Assembly: GCA_902492205.1 (NCBI GenBank)
Contig: CABUKU010000003.1
Location: 62,001-126,000, forward strand
Length of the DNA: 64,000 nucleotides
Direction of reading: 5' to 3'
Origin: an uncultured Bacteroides sp.
Lineage (GTDB): Bacteria > Bacteroidota > Bacteroidia > Bacteroidales > Bacteroidaceae
The translations under genes were made by a program, and so were the position numbers. The stretch's first letter is position 1. The number at the start of each line of letters is the position of its first letter. Positions 26,512 to 36,600 of this stretch are shown here, piece by piece. A model generated the notes under the pieces. It searched no databases. It was not told the DNA's origin and was given only the letters and a program-made list of their open reading frames with translations.

Positions 26512-27450
26512 ATGCAGAAACAAAGAAAACAGTTGAACATAAAATGGTTCTTTGGGTGTATGATTGTATTATTCTCCGCATGCAGCCATGACAACAAGCC
26601 ACAGGAAAAGTATGATGTGATTTCGGTCAGAGAGTATGTGAACACCTATGACGAAGCGGGTAGGTTATCGGAAGTGCGGATGACGGAGACAACCGACATG
26701 CTTCCCGGTAAAGATAACAGTGCGGCTTTTGTGATGACTTCCAAGAGTTCACGGAAATATGTGTATAATAGTGATACGGATTATCTGGTCATGGAGTTTA
26801 TAGACATGCTCAGTGAAGTGAAAACGATTAAATACTCACCCGCTGCAAAAGAAGAACTTTGGCTGGAGAACAATCAGGATACCGTCACGTATTCTTTTGA
26901 GAGGTATCGTGATAAGGATAAACCGGAATATAGGAAAGATGTGTCCAAGTTTAATGGTACACCTCCGGAAGAATGGAGATCTGAAACATTTTATGATTAC
27001 GATCGAAACGGGAATCTTGTAAAATGTGTGGAGCATGATTTGTGTACCGGGGTAAAAACAGAAAAGTATTTTTTTGAAGGGATTACCTATGATGAAGCTT
27101 TGCGGAGTATGCCCGAATCGAGATATAAGCCGAAAATAGTTTGTAAAGTAAAGACTAACGTTCGGGATACTGCAATAACCCAAACCGTTGTCGATGGTTT
27201 ATTGAACGAGGTTCTCAAAGAATACCGGCACAATGGACTGAAAGTTGTTGTTTCCCGTACGATATTGAATAAAGGTTTTTTAACAGACAGCACTTACTAT
27301 AAGAAGGACAAAAAACTGAGGGCGACTAGAGTCGACTCAACGGATGTGATGAAGATTGTTACTACATCGGAATATGATGAGAAAGGAAATCCGGTAAAAG
27401 AAGTGAGTAAAACGAAACATAACGGCCTTTCACCCCGGAACAGCTTGTAG
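26512..27450 (+). CDS. Hypothetical lipoprotein
   Basis: A 312-residue protein starting MQKQRKQLNIKWFFG, with a lipoprotein signal ending LFSAC (lipid-anchored Cys). The frame continues upstream to 26479, but the promoter box at 26501-26508 and the signal-peptide layout favour this ATG. The mature part is rich in beta-prone, charged sequence with motifs such as YDRNGNLVK and YDEKGNPVK that recall YD/RHS-like repeats of surface proteins; no enzyme motif is seen. It is probably anchored in the outer membrane. The last codons and stop lie within a 45-bp repeat (27429-27473), so the repeat supplies the C-terminus. Function unknown. Confidence 0.75.
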   Translation: MQKQRKQLNIKWFFGCMIVLFSACSHDNKPQEKYDVISVREYVNTYDEAGRLSEVRMTETTDMLPGKDNSAAFVMTSKSSRKYVYNSDTDYLVMEFIDMLSEVKTIKYSPAAKEELWLENNQDTVTYSFERYRDKDKPEYRKDVSKFNGTPPEEWRSETFYDYDRNGNLVKCVEHDLCTGVKTEKYFFEGITYDEALRSMPESRYKPKIVCKVKTNVRDTAITQTVVDGLLNEVLKEYRHNGLKVVVSRTILNKGFLTDSTYYKKDKKLRATRVDSTDVMKIVTTSEYDEKGNPVKEVSKTKHNGLSPRNSL

Positions 27451-27473
27451 AAAAGCTTTCCGGCTATGGTGAA
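27429..27473 (+). repeat. 45-bp TTCACC/GGTGAA element, right copy, overlapping a stop codon
   Basis: TTCACC at 27429-27434 and GGTGAA at 27468-27473, exactly the same outer spacing as the copy at 26151-26195 and similar inside (shared AACAGCTT and AAAAGCTTTCCG). The TAG stop of the lipoprotein gene (27448-27450) lies inside. Confidence 0.75.
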
Positions 27474-27522
27474 GGGGATGAATGTTATTTTCTGATTCTC
27501 CTGTATAGGGAAGAATGACAGG

Positions 27523-28368
27523 TTACTCCAATATGAATTTCACTGCTGCCCAGTTATGCTTTTCCTTGTGGTAGCAGAATTTTAATCCGCAGCGGTTCGC
27601 TTCTTCCTGAATGAACGGGATGTCTTGCACGTAAAATCCGCTCATATATATTACCGAGCTTTTTTTCATGCAAGCTGCATAGTGTTTCATGTCTGCAATC
27701 AGGATGTTGCGGTTGATGTTGGCTACAATCACATCGAATGGCTTGCGGCCTTTCAGTGAATTGGCGTCACCAAGTTCCACCGTGATATTGTCGATATTGT
27801 TCAGCTTGATGTTGTCTTTCGAGTTTTCCACACACCAGTCGTCAATGTCTATGGCTGTGACAGGATCGGCACCACGCATGGAGGCAAGAATGGCAAGTAT
27901 GGAAGTACCGCATCCCATGTCTAGCAGGGATTTACCTTTCAGGTCGGCACAAAGCAATTCTCCGATGATAAGGCTGGTTGTTTCGTGATGCCCTGTTCCG
28001 AATGCCATTTGCGGGTTGATGAGAATATCATATTTGGCAGCCGGGATGTCTTTATGGAATGTGCTGTGAACTACACATTCATTTTCTATCACGATAGGTT
28101 GGAAATAGTTCTTTTCCCATTCCTCATTCCAGTTCTTGTCTTCGGCTACTTCCACTTTGTAGCGGATAGCCGTGTCGGGCAAAGGAAAGTTCTCAACCGT
28201 TTCTTTCAGTGCGTTTTCATCAAAGGCGTTTTGTTGGATGTAGCCCTTTATTCCATTCTCACAATCAACGAAGCTTTCAAAGCCTACTTCTCCCAATGCG
28301 GCAGCAAGTACATCGTTAACTGTTTCGGTGCATGGCTGTGTTTCAAAAGTTATTTCAAAGTATTTCAT
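27523..28368 (-). CDS. prmA: Ribosomal protein L11 methyltransferase
   Basis: PrmA methylates amino groups of ribosomal protein L11 using S-adenosylmethionine. Seen: an N-terminal substrate-recognition region, the linker WNEEWEKNYFQPI, MAFGTGHHETT, and the SAM-binding motif LDMGCGTSILAI followed by AIDIDDWCVENSKDN and VANINRNIL. The frame extends two codons upstream to a TTG at 28374, but the ATG at 28368 (MKYFEITF) is preferred. A TATCTTTG box at 28391-28398 is correctly placed for it. It is transcribed alone. Confidence 0.94.
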   Translation of the reverse strand: MKYFEITFETQPCTETVNDVLAAALGEVGFESFVDCENGIKGYIQQNAFDENALKETVENFPLPDTAIRYKVEVAEDKNWNEEWEKNYFQPIVIENECVVHSTFHKDIPAAKYDILINPQMAFGTGHHETTSLIIGELLCADLKGKSLLDMGCGTSILAILASMRGADPVTAIDIDDWCVENSKDNIKLNNIDNITVELGDANSLKGRKPFDVIVANINRNILIADMKHYAACMKKSSVIYMSGFYVQDIPFIQEEANRCGLKFCYHKEKHNWAAVKFILE

Positions 28369-28390
28369 GTGCAATTAGTGTTTATGCGAA

Positions 28391-28398
28391 CAAAGATA
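28391..28398 (-). promoter_or_regulatory. -7 promoter box for prmA
   Basis: TATCTTTG on the minus strand (CAAAGATA on plus), matching TAnnTTTG, 22 bp upstream of the ATG at 28368. Confidence 0.6.
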
Positions 28399-28477
28399 GG
28401 AAATGTTGGTTTAATGAAATAGGGAAACCCCTACTTTTATTTGGGGAAAATCTCCCGGATAGAGTTATTCGCCTTAT

Positions 28478-28485
28478 TATCTTTG
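28478..28485 (+). promoter_or_regulatory. -7 promoter box for the Trp/Gly/Ser-rich protein gene
   Basis: TATCTTTG matches TAnnTTTG. A transcript from here would start near 28491, so the possible start at 28490 is unlikely and 28529 is favoured. Confidence 0.6.
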
Positions 28486-28528
28486 TAACGTGAATAAAAG
28501 AATAGTTATGAAATATAAAGGAAAAGTT

Positions 28529-29872
28529 ATGAAGAAGATTGTTTGGTTATCAATAGTAGCATTGTGTTTCCCGTTGGTGGGGGCAGCGCAAAGTTATGAT
28601 GACGATCTTTATTACACACCTAAGAAAAATAATTCTTCTCAAAAAAAAGAAGAACAGCCTGTGAAGCGCGTTACCGAGCAGAGAACAACAACGACTTATG
28701 TCTCTCCGGGTGCAACTACGGTAGTTATAAAAGACCGTAAAGGAAAGGTGCGCGATGTGGATGAATATAACCGTCGTTACAGTTCAAAGGAAAACTCTTT
28801 TGAAATGGATAACGATACCTTGTATATCACCGAGAAAGCCGTTCCGGATCTTGATGGTGAATGGACAAATGATTTTCAGGGAAGCCGGGATGATTATGAA
28901 TACGCAGAGCGTATTATCCGTTTTCGCAACCCGCGTTATGCCATACCGGTAAGCAGTCCGCTCTATTGGGATGTTGTTTACGGACTTAATTCCTGGGATT
29001 GGAATGTTTACTCCGACGGTCTTTATGCTTATGCTTTCCCGACATTTACCAACCGTTTGTGGTGGGATTGGCGTTTCGGCTCTTTCGGTATGGGTTGGGG
29101 CTGGGGATATCCCGGTTATTATGGATGGAACAGTCCTTATTGGGGACCCGGATGGGGCTGGGGCTCCGGCTGGGGTTGGGGCTGGACTTCCGGTTGGCAT
29201 CATCACGGATGGTATGATCCTTGGTATGGCGGTGGCCATTGGCATGGTGGTGGTCATTGGGCTAATAATAATGTTTATTATAATAATAGAAGACCTCTTT
29301 CGGACAGGTCATATTCTGCAAGTCGTGGATCTTCATCTTATAATAACAATCGTACAGGAACAGGTTCGGTTGTGCGTCGCGGTTCATCAACCGGTTCACG
29401 TTCGGATTATAACAGTTCAACCATTCGTCGTGGTTCTTCAACAGGACGTGTAGTTGGTACAAGAAATCCATCGAGTTCATACGATCGTCCGTCAGGAACA
29501 ACAAGACCGAGTTCAGGTGGTAGCAGCGTTTCCGGAAGTTCTACAATTCGTCGTTCTTCTTCCAATGCTTACACTCGCCCAAGTTCGGGCAGCAGCTATA
29601 ACCGTTCATCGAGCAGCAGCCGTTATAGTCCTTCGGAGTCATCTACCCGTAGTACCTATAACCGTGGAAGTTCCACAAGTCGTTCTTCATCATCGGGTAG
29701 CAGTTCCACAAGAAGTTACTCACCAAGTAATAGTGGAAATTCTTACCGTCCAAGCAGTAGTGGAAGTTCTTACCGTTCAAGCAGTAGCGGAAGCTCTTAC
29801 CGTTCTTCCTCTGTTGGAAGTGGCGGTGGTGGAAGTAGAAGCAGCAGTACCGGTAGCTCACGCAGAAGATAA
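28529..29872 (+). CDS. Secreted Trp/Gly- and Ser-rich low-complexity protein
   Basis: A 447-residue exported protein with a signal peptide (MKKIVWLSIV to VGAAQS) and a good purine-rich ribosome site before 28529; an upstream in-frame ATG at 28508 is possible. The middle (about 170-250) is extraordinarily rich in Trp, Gly, Tyr and His, alternating as GWGWG and GGHWHGGGHW. The C-terminal 180 residues are a Ser/Arg/Tyr/Gly tail with a near-perfect nine-residue repeat SSSGSSYRS encoded by 27-bp DNA repeats from about 29752. There is no catalytic motif. It precedes a FadL-like outer-membrane protein gene by 51 bp and may be co-expressed with it. Function unknown. Confidence 0.75.
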   Translation: MKKIVWLSIVALCFPLVGAAQSYDDDLYYTPKKNNSSQKKEEQPVKRVTEQRTTTTYVSPGATTVVIKDRKGKVRDVDEYNRRYSSKENSFEMDNDTLYITEKAVPDLDGEWTNDFQGSRDDYEYAERIIRFRNPRYAIPVSSPLYWDVVYGLNSWDWNVYSDGLYAYAFPTFTNRLWWDWRFGSFGMGWGWGYPGYYGWNSPYWGPGWGWGSGWGWGWTSGWHHHGWYDPWYGGGHWHGGGHWANNNVYYNNRRPLSDRSYSASRGSSSYNNNRTGTGSVVRRGSSTGSRSDYNSSTIRRGSSTGRVVGTRNPSSSYDRPSGTTRPSSGGSSVSGSSTIRRSSSNAYTRPSSGSSYNRSSSSSRYSPSESSTRSTYNRGSSTSRSSSSGSSSTRSYSPSNSGNSYRPSSSGSSYRSSSSGSSYRSSSVGSGGGGSRSSSTGSSRRR

Positions 29873-29923
29873 GATGTGGCTAATGAATCATAGAAATAAT
29901 TATTCGTTATAAAGATTTGGAAT

Positions 29924-31516
29924 ATGAAAAATATAAGATTAATAATGTTTGCTGCAGTAGCTTTGGCTTTAACAGCCGGAGCCAATGCCCAAACTGCATT
30001 TGATGCCAGCCGTTTGATGGGAAGTGATTTGAACGGAACTGCACGGTTTGTTGGTATGGGTGGAGCAATGGGAGCCTTAGGAGGGGATATTTCTACGATA
30101 GGAACCAATCCGGCAGGTATCGGTATTTATAGAAGCAACGATGTGATGCTTTCATTTGGACTGAACAGTACCACTGCCGATAGTGAATTTGCCGGAAACT
30201 CTATGAGTTCAAGTAAAGTAAGACCATCTTTTGATAATGCGGGCTTTGTATATTCAAGCAAGATAGGTAATTCAACTCCTCTGCGCTATGTTAACTTTGG
30301 TTTTAATTATCGTAAGTTGAAGAACTTCAATAAAGTAATGACCATGGGAGGCGATTTGAATAGTTTATCTCAGACAGATCAAATGGCTGGTCAGGCACAA
30401 GGACTTGATCCGGATGAATTGGATGCTAAAAACAAATATGCCAATACGAATCCATGGAATGTTAATGGAATAGGCTGGCTTTCTTTAATGGGTTGGAATG
30501 GGCGAGTTATGAGTTATAATGAAGCAGATAAGCAGTATCATGGTTTTGGTAGTGCAACAAGCTATCCTTATGGCGATTTTAGTTCAGAGGAAAAAGGTAG
30601 CATTCAAGCATATGATTTTAATGTGGCCTTTAACTTTAGCGATAGAGTTTATTTAGGATTTACAATAGGTGCATATAACGTCGATTATTCACGCACTACT
30701 TATTATAGAGAAGGATTTGATTACGAAGAGGGTTATGGCGATCATTCTTTCTATACATTGGATAACTGGTTTAAGACCACTGGTGCAGGTGTTGATTTCA
30801 AAGTAGGATTAATTGTTCGTCCTATCGAAACTTCTCCTTTGCGTATAGGTGTGGCTGTACATTCTCCTACGTTTTATAATTTGAGAAATGTCAGCTCTGC
30901 GTTATTGATGTCTGATGTAGTTATAGATGGAAATCTAGAACAATATGATGTTGATACTCAGAAAGCAGCAGGCGATGCCATAACAGATTTCAGACTTGTT
31001 ACTCCTTGGAAGTATAATTTCAGTTTGGGATATACTTTTGGCAGTTATCTTGCTTTGGGTGCTGAGTATGAGTACCAAAACTATTCTACTGCTAAGTTGA
31101 AACAAGATATTGACGGATATGTAGAGGATATGACGGAAGAAAATAATGGTATTAAAGAGGTTTTAAAAGGTGTCAATACATTCCGTATTGGTGCAGAGAT
31201 CAAACCCATTCCTCAGTTTGCCGTAAGATTTGGATATAACCACTCTTCTGCTGCAATAGATCAAGGTGCTATGAAATATATTCCATCAAGTGGCCCTAAT
31301 TCAATCCGTACTGATACAGAATATTCTACAACTAAAGCAATAAATAACTACACAGTAGGTATGGGATATAGAGGTAGTATGTTTTATGCAGATATAGCTT
31401 ATCAATATAGTGCATATAAAGAAAATTTTTATCCTTTCTTTAGCGAAGATTTAGCTGCAACTAAAGTAAATAACAATCGTAGTCAGGTCCTTTTAACTTT
31501 AGGTGTGAGATTTTAA
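29924..31516 (+). CDS. OmpP1/FadL-like outer-membrane protein
   Basis: A 530-residue beta-barrel protein with a signal peptide ending GANAQ. The N-terminal hatch-like sequence (ARFVGMGGAMGALGGDISTIGTNPAGIG) is typical of the FadL/OmpP1/TodX family, which passes hydrophobic substrates through the outer membrane; Bacteroides members are sometimes labelled hemin receptor without proof. Alternating aromatic strands continue to a C-terminal LLTLGVRF that ends in Phe, as outer-membrane barrels do. It is followed by a clear terminator at 31559-31593. Confidence 0.87.
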   Translation: MKNIRLIMFAAVALALTAGANAQTAFDASRLMGSDLNGTARFVGMGGAMGALGGDISTIGTNPAGIGIYRSNDVMLSFGLNSTTADSEFAGNSMSSSKVRPSFDNAGFVYSSKIGNSTPLRYVNFGFNYRKLKNFNKVMTMGGDLNSLSQTDQMAGQAQGLDPDELDAKNKYANTNPWNVNGIGWLSLMGWNGRVMSYNEADKQYHGFGSATSYPYGDFSSEEKGSIQAYDFNVAFNFSDRVYLGFTIGAYNVDYSRTTYYREGFDYEEGYGDHSFYTLDNWFKTTGAGVDFKVGLIVRPIETSPLRIGVAVHSPTFYNLRNVSSALLMSDVVIDGNLEQYDVDTQKAAGDAITDFRLVTPWKYNFSLGYTFGSYLALGAEYEYQNYSTAKLKQDIDGYVEDMTEENNGIKEVLKGVNTFRIGAEIKPIPQFAVRFGYNHSSAAIDQGAMKYIPSSGPNSIRTDTEYSTTKAINNYTVGMGYRGSMFYADIAYQYSAYKENFYPFFSEDLAATKVNNNRSQVLLTLGVRF

Positions 31517-31558
31517 GTTTGTCTCTTTTATAATTGCAATATAACTCAATGTGTGTTT

Positions 31559-31593
31559 CCCTGTGAAGATAATATGCTTCACAGGGATTTTTT
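31559..31593 (+). terminator. Rho-independent terminator after the FadL-like gene
   Basis: A perfect 10-bp stem CCCTGTGAAG (31559-31568)/CTTCACAGGG (31577-31586) is followed by ATTTTTT. Confidence 0.92.
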
Positions 31594-31636
31594 ATGAATT
31601 CATTTTTAATATTTCTTGCAAATTGTAATTTGATTT

Positions 31637-31656
31637 AATAATATTGCAATATTATT
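31637..31656. promoter_or_regulatory. 20-bp perfect AT-rich palindrome upstream of the ECF sigma gene
   Basis: AATAATATTG followed by its exact reverse complement CAATATTATT, 76 bp before the sigma factor start. It lacks a T-run and is a candidate operator; chance is possible in such AT-rich DNA. Confidence 0.4.
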
Positions 31657-31732
31657 TTATTAAATAACAATGAATTGTAATACTATTGTGTGAATTTGTG
31701 ATAAGTTGATTATCTTATAGCAGGGGAAATTA

Positions 31733-32272
31733 ATGGATATAGTAGCCGGAATTAATAAGAAAAATGTAAAGGCTTTCAGGCATTTTTTTGAAGATAATTT
31801 TGCTAACGTTGTAATATTTGCTAATAAATATCTGGATAATCAAGATGTGGCAGCGGATATTGCTCAGGAATGCTTTATAAAATTATGGTGTTCGGATAGT
31901 GAATTTTCTTCGATTGAAGGAATGCGTGCTTTTATTTATACTGTAGCAAGGAACTTATCTTTAAACCACATAAAACATGAAAATATTGTTAGTGATTGGG
32001 AAAATCTGAATTCTGTGGAAGATATTCTATTTACCCGTGATAATTTGATAGAGCAGGAAACATATTATTTGGTTTATGAGGCTATTAATCAATTAGCAAA
32101 ACAATCTAAACGAATTATACTTCTTAGTTTACGTGGTTATTCTAATCAGGAAATAGCCGATATAATGAATATATCTATAAATACTGTCCGCACTCTTAAA
32201 CAGAATGCTTATAAGAAGCTTCGTATCTTGTTAAAAGAACACTTCTCTATTTTCTTAATGATGATGAATTAA
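31733..32272 (+). CDS. ECF RNA polymerase sigma factor
   Basis: A 179-residue sigma-70 family extracytoplasmic-function factor. Region 2 is seen around AADIAQECFIKLW and TVARNLSLNHIK, and region 4 as a helix-turn-helix around LSLRGYSNQEIADIMNISINTVRTLKQNAYKKLR. It is followed by FecR-type anti-sigma, SusC with an STN domain, and SusD, the standard arrangement of Bacteroidetes trans-envelope signalling, in which substrate binding at SusC releases the sigma factor through FecR to activate the susCD promoter. Confidence 0.93.
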   Translation: MDIVAGINKKNVKAFRHFFEDNFANVVIFANKYLDNQDVAADIAQECFIKLWCSDSEFSSIEGMRAFIYTVARNLSLNHIKHENIVSDWENLNSVEDILFTRDNLIEQETYYLVYEAINQLAKQSKRIILLSLRGYSNQEIADIMNISINTVRTLKQNAYKKLRILLKEHFSIFLMMMN

Positions 32273-32373
32273 TTTTTTTGAGCCTTATTCATCCTTTCTG
32301 GCAGATGAGTTGTCACATATATAAAAAGAGTAAATAATAGCTTTGGTGTGTGAAAAAACAAATGTGATAAACT

Positions 32374-33552
32374 ATGAATATATCAGAAAGGGATAGACGA
32401 ATTTCAAGGTTGATTGCGCGTGAGATTGTAGGTAAGTTATCAGAAACAGAAGAACAAGAATTAGTTGATTGGCTGGCTGAGTCTGAGAGAAATCGCAATT
32501 TGTATGAACGTTTGCTGTCAACGGAAAACATGCTATTATACCAAAATCAGCGAAATAAAATAGATACTTCTATATATTGGAATAAAGTTGAGAAGGTAAT
32601 CCAACCTCATAGAATAAATCCTTTTAAATATATTGGATATGTAGCAGTTGCCGCCACTCTCTTGTTTGGCTTGATCTACTTTTGGCCATTGCAACAACCA
32701 GAGATTGTGGATTTGTCTGCTGATGTTATTCAACCTTCAACAATTATACCGGGTACAACTAAAGCTACGCTAATTTTTGCGAATGGGGAACAAGTAAATT
32801 TAGGAAATACACAACATGATTCATTGGAAGTGAATGGTGTAAAAATAATGAGTGATAAAGTTATTGTTGGTGAGAAGAAAATGGCTCAAACAGCAATATT
32901 GGAATGGGATAAATTAATAGTTCCGCGGGGAGGAGAACACTTAATAGTATTGAGTGATGGGACAAAAGTGTATGTTAATTCGGATAGTAGATTAGAGTTT
33001 CCCACAAAGTTTATAGGAAAAACACGTGAAGTTCGTTTATATGGAGAAGCTTATTTTCAAGTAACTTCTTCAATTGAGCATCCTTTTATTGTGAAAACAG
33101 AGAACATGGATATTCGAGTAACCGGAACGGAATTTAATGTAAAGGCATATAAGGAAGATAATTTAGTTCAAGCAACTTTAGTACGGGGTAAAGTTACTGT
33201 TGCGACAGGAACAGACAAGCAGGAAATCAGAGAATTGCTACCGTCACAACAAGCAGAATTTAATACGACAGACAATAATCTATCCGTGAGGACAGTAGAT
33301 GTAAATAGTGTAATTGCATGGAAAAGTGGACAATTTATTTTTAGAGGAAATAAGTTGGAAGATATTATGAAAACACTGTCACGTTGGTATGATTTTGAAG
33401 TAGTTTACCAGGATAAGAAAGTGCGTGACTTAATTTTTGCAGGAAAGTTGAATCGTTTGGAGAATATAGATTCAATGCTTGAAATTATAGAATCTACAGA
33501 TAAAGTTCAAGTTGATATTAAAAATAGAACTATCACATTTGGTGTGAAATAG
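32374..33552 (+). CDS. FecR-family anti-sigma factor
   Basis: A 392-residue inner-membrane anti-sigma factor. The N-terminal cytoplasmic segment (about 1-85) would bind the ECF sigma; a membrane helix lies at about 86-107 (IGYVAVAATLLFGLIYFW). The periplasmic FecR domain contains VPRGGEHLIVLSDGTKVYVNSDSRLEFP and GEAYFQVTSSIEHPFIV, followed by a C-terminal domain of the DUF4974 type (LEDIMKTLSRWYDFEVVYQ) that would contact the STN domain of SusC. A TAGCTTTG box at 32338-32345 could be an internal promoter. Confidence 0.93.
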   Translation: MNISERDRRISRLIAREIVGKLSETEEQELVDWLAESERNRNLYERLLSTENMLLYQNQRNKIDTSIYWNKVEKVIQPHRINPFKYIGYVAVAATLLFGLIYFWPLQQPEIVDLSADVIQPSTIIPGTTKATLIFANGEQVNLGNTQHDSLEVNGVKIMSDKVIVGEKKMAQTAILEWDKLIVPRGGEHLIVLSDGTKVYVNSDSRLEFPTKFIGKTREVRLYGEAYFQVTSSIEHPFIVKTENMDIRVTGTEFNVKAYKEDNLVQATLVRGKVTVATGTDKQEIRELLPSQQAEFNTTDNNLSVRTVDVNSVIAWKSGQFIFRGNKLEDIMKTLSRWYDFEVVYQDKKVRDLIFAGKLNRLENIDSMLEIIESTDKVQVDIKNRTITFGVK

Positions 33553-33602
33553 CATAAAATAAAATACGATAAAGCATATACTATTAACTAAATTGAGATT
33601 TT

Positions 33603-36600
33603 ATGAGAAAAACAGTCATCTTATTTGTCATGTTACTGCTTGGCTATGTAATGCAAGCTTCAGCAGTAGTGAAAGCGCAAAGTGTCCGGGTAGATTTGGA
33701 TATGAACAATGCTTCTTTAACACAAGTGTTATGGGAATTGGAGAAAAAGACAGATATTGTTTTTTTCTACAGTGTTGATGACGTATCGAGTGTAAAGGGA
33801 TTGAATCTGAGGTATAAGAAAGCTTCTTTATCTGAAATACTTGATAAATTGTTGAATAATACAAATCTAACTTATGAGATAAAGAATGAAACGGTGGTTA
33901 TTCGTCTTAAAAAGATGATAGAAAAAGCTGTTCCTCCAGTTGCCAAAAGAACTGTGAAGGGAATTGTTAAAGATCAGGACGGTGAACCTCTACCGGGAGT
34001 TTCCGTTTTGGTAAAAGGTACTAATACCGGAATTGCGACAGATATGAATGGGTGGTTTGAATTGCAGGTAGATAACACTCCTAATGTAGTATTGCAGTTC
34101 TCTTTTGTAGGAATGAGAACGCAAGAAAGAAAACTAGGAAGTAAGAATGAAATGATAGTGGTGTTAACTCCGACAGAAGAAAGTTTAGGTGAAGTTATCA
34201 TTACCGGTTACCAGACAATATCTAAGGAACGTGCAACAGGTTCTTTTTCAGTAGTAAGTCCTAAAACTATTGAAAATAAATTGCAGACTAATATTATGGA
34301 TCGTTTGGAAGGACAGGTTGCCGGATTGGTGCAATATAATGGAAATGTGAACATTCGTGGTATCTCCACTGTGTACGGTAATAAAAATCCGATATATGTT
34401 GTAGATGGTGTACCTTATGAAGGTGATCTTACAGCGATTAATCCTAATGATATTCAAAATGTTACTGTATTGAAAGATGCCACAGCGGCATCTATCTATG
34501 GTGCTCGTGCAGCAAATGGTGTAATAGTAATAACAACTAAAAGTGGGCAAGCAGGGAAGACAAAAGTACGTTATGATGGCTCGGTTGCTTTTCAGCCTCT
34601 CGCCGATGTGGATTATTTGAAGTTGATGAATAGTGAAGAACTTGTTAATTTGAAACGTGATTTATTTGAGGATTATCATACCCCTGCTTTAGATAAAAGA
34701 GCTTCTATTGATGAAGTTACAGAACTGTTCTATATGCAGGAGAGAGGGGACATAACGGAAAGTGAACTTCAAAGCAGGTTGGATGTATATCGTTATCGTG
34801 ATAGACGTAAACAGGTAGAAGATGAATTGTTGAGAACTTCTTTTACTCATCAACACAATTTAGCTATCTCTGGTGGTAGTGATAAATATACTTATATGGC
34901 TTCTGTCAATTATGTGGGACGTAAACCCTATAATAAAGCTCAGGATTCGGAAAAGTTTGGTTTTAATTTAAAGAATAGTATCAAATTCTTTAAATGGTTT
35001 ACTACAGATTTAGGTATTGTGGGGAATTTTGCAAATACTAATGGCGATAATGGTATCAGTGGCACTTCTTTGCGAACTTCCGGTCCGTCTTATCAAATGT
35101 TGAGAAATGATGATGGAACTCCGGCTACATGGAGAAACGGACGTTCTGACTATGAAATGGAGCGTTTACAATCTATAGGGTTATATGATATGACATATCG
35201 GCCTTTGGATGAATTGGATAAATCGAATTATAAAACGAAATCTGCGTATTATAAAATCAATGTTGGATTGAAGTTTGATATTATGAAAGGGCTAAATTTA
35301 CATTTAACTTATCAAACAGAAAATTCAAATTCTAAAAGTCATACATTTAAAAAGGGGGATTCTTATTATGTGCGTGACATGGTTGTGAATGCTGCTCAGG
35401 TGGATAAAGAAACAGGAGCAATTACTTATAACGTACCGGAGGGAAATCAAATAACAGAGAGTCGTAGTGACATGAGTGCTTATACAATGAGAGCACAGGT
35501 GAACTTTAATCGTACATTTAAGGAAAAACATGCAATAGTTGCTTTATTAGGTGCTGAGCGACGGGCAATTAAGAATACATCTTCAAGTGCTTTCCGCATG
35601 GGATTTGATGAGAATACGCTTGGTTATAAGCCGGCGGATATTAAGCAATTAGGAATAGGAGTAAAGGGAACTGAGTCTTTATCAGGAAAATTCTCTTGGC
35701 AAGATAAGAACTATAATAAGTTTACGGAAACAGAAGATAGATATGTTGCTTTCTATGGGAATGCTTCTTATACATATAATGAGCGTTATGCAGCGACAGC
35801 AAGTATCCGCATTGACCAATCCAATTTGTTTGGAACAGATCCAAAATATCAATGGAAACCGTTGTGGTCTGTAGGTGGAAGCTGGTTTATGTCTCAGGAA
35901 GATTTTTTAAAAGATGTAAGTTGGTTAGACCGTTTATCTCTTAGAGTAACTTACGGTATTAATGGTAATGTATCCAAAAAGAGTAGCCCGTATTTAATTA
36001 TTCAGGATATGGGATACAGTAGTTGGAAAGAAGGATTTTCTTCTTCTATAAAATCATCTCCAAACCCTTCTTTGCGTTGGGAGAAGACAGCTGTAACTAA
36101 TATTGGTATTGATTTTAGCATCTTTAGAGGTCGTTTAAGCGGTTCATTCGATTATTATAATAGAAAGAGTACTGATTTATTGGGAGAGGTAAAAGTTGAT
36201 ATAACAAAGGGAACTACTCTCTTGTGGTTGAATTATGGAAGCATGAAGAATAGAGGAGTAGAAGTTTCTTTAAATAGCCTGAATCTTGATCTGAGAGATT
36301 TTCAATGGAGAACAGGTATTAATTTCTCATACAATAAGAATAGAGTCATAGATATTACAAACAGAACGACAGCTGCTTCAACTTATGTTAATTCTTTGAT
36401 CAATGTTGCAGATAGACCAATGTATAGTTTATTTAGCTATCGTTGGGCGGGATTGGATCCGGAAAATGGTGATCCAAGAGTATTTGATAAAGATGGGAAT
36501 ATTGTGGGGGCATCAAATGATGTCGAGAATCTTGTATTTTCGGGAACTACTCGTCCTCCTTATTCTGCATCCATGACAAATACTTTCAACTATAAAGGTA

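Noticed and set aside
26151..27473. Insertion sequence or composite transposon bounded by inverted repeats
   Set aside because: The enclosed gene is a lipoprotein with no transposase motif, and no target-site duplication was identified at the outer ends.
28784..29453. Open frames on both strands within the Trp/Gly-rich gene
   Set aside because: They are by-products of the biased GGN/TGG codon composition of the real gene; their translations are low complexity and lack starts with ribosome sites.
31594..31732. Riboswitch or small RNA upstream of the ECF sigma gene
   Set aside because: The stretch is very AT-rich; apart from the 20-bp palindrome no conserved aptamer-like or multi-stem structure was seen.
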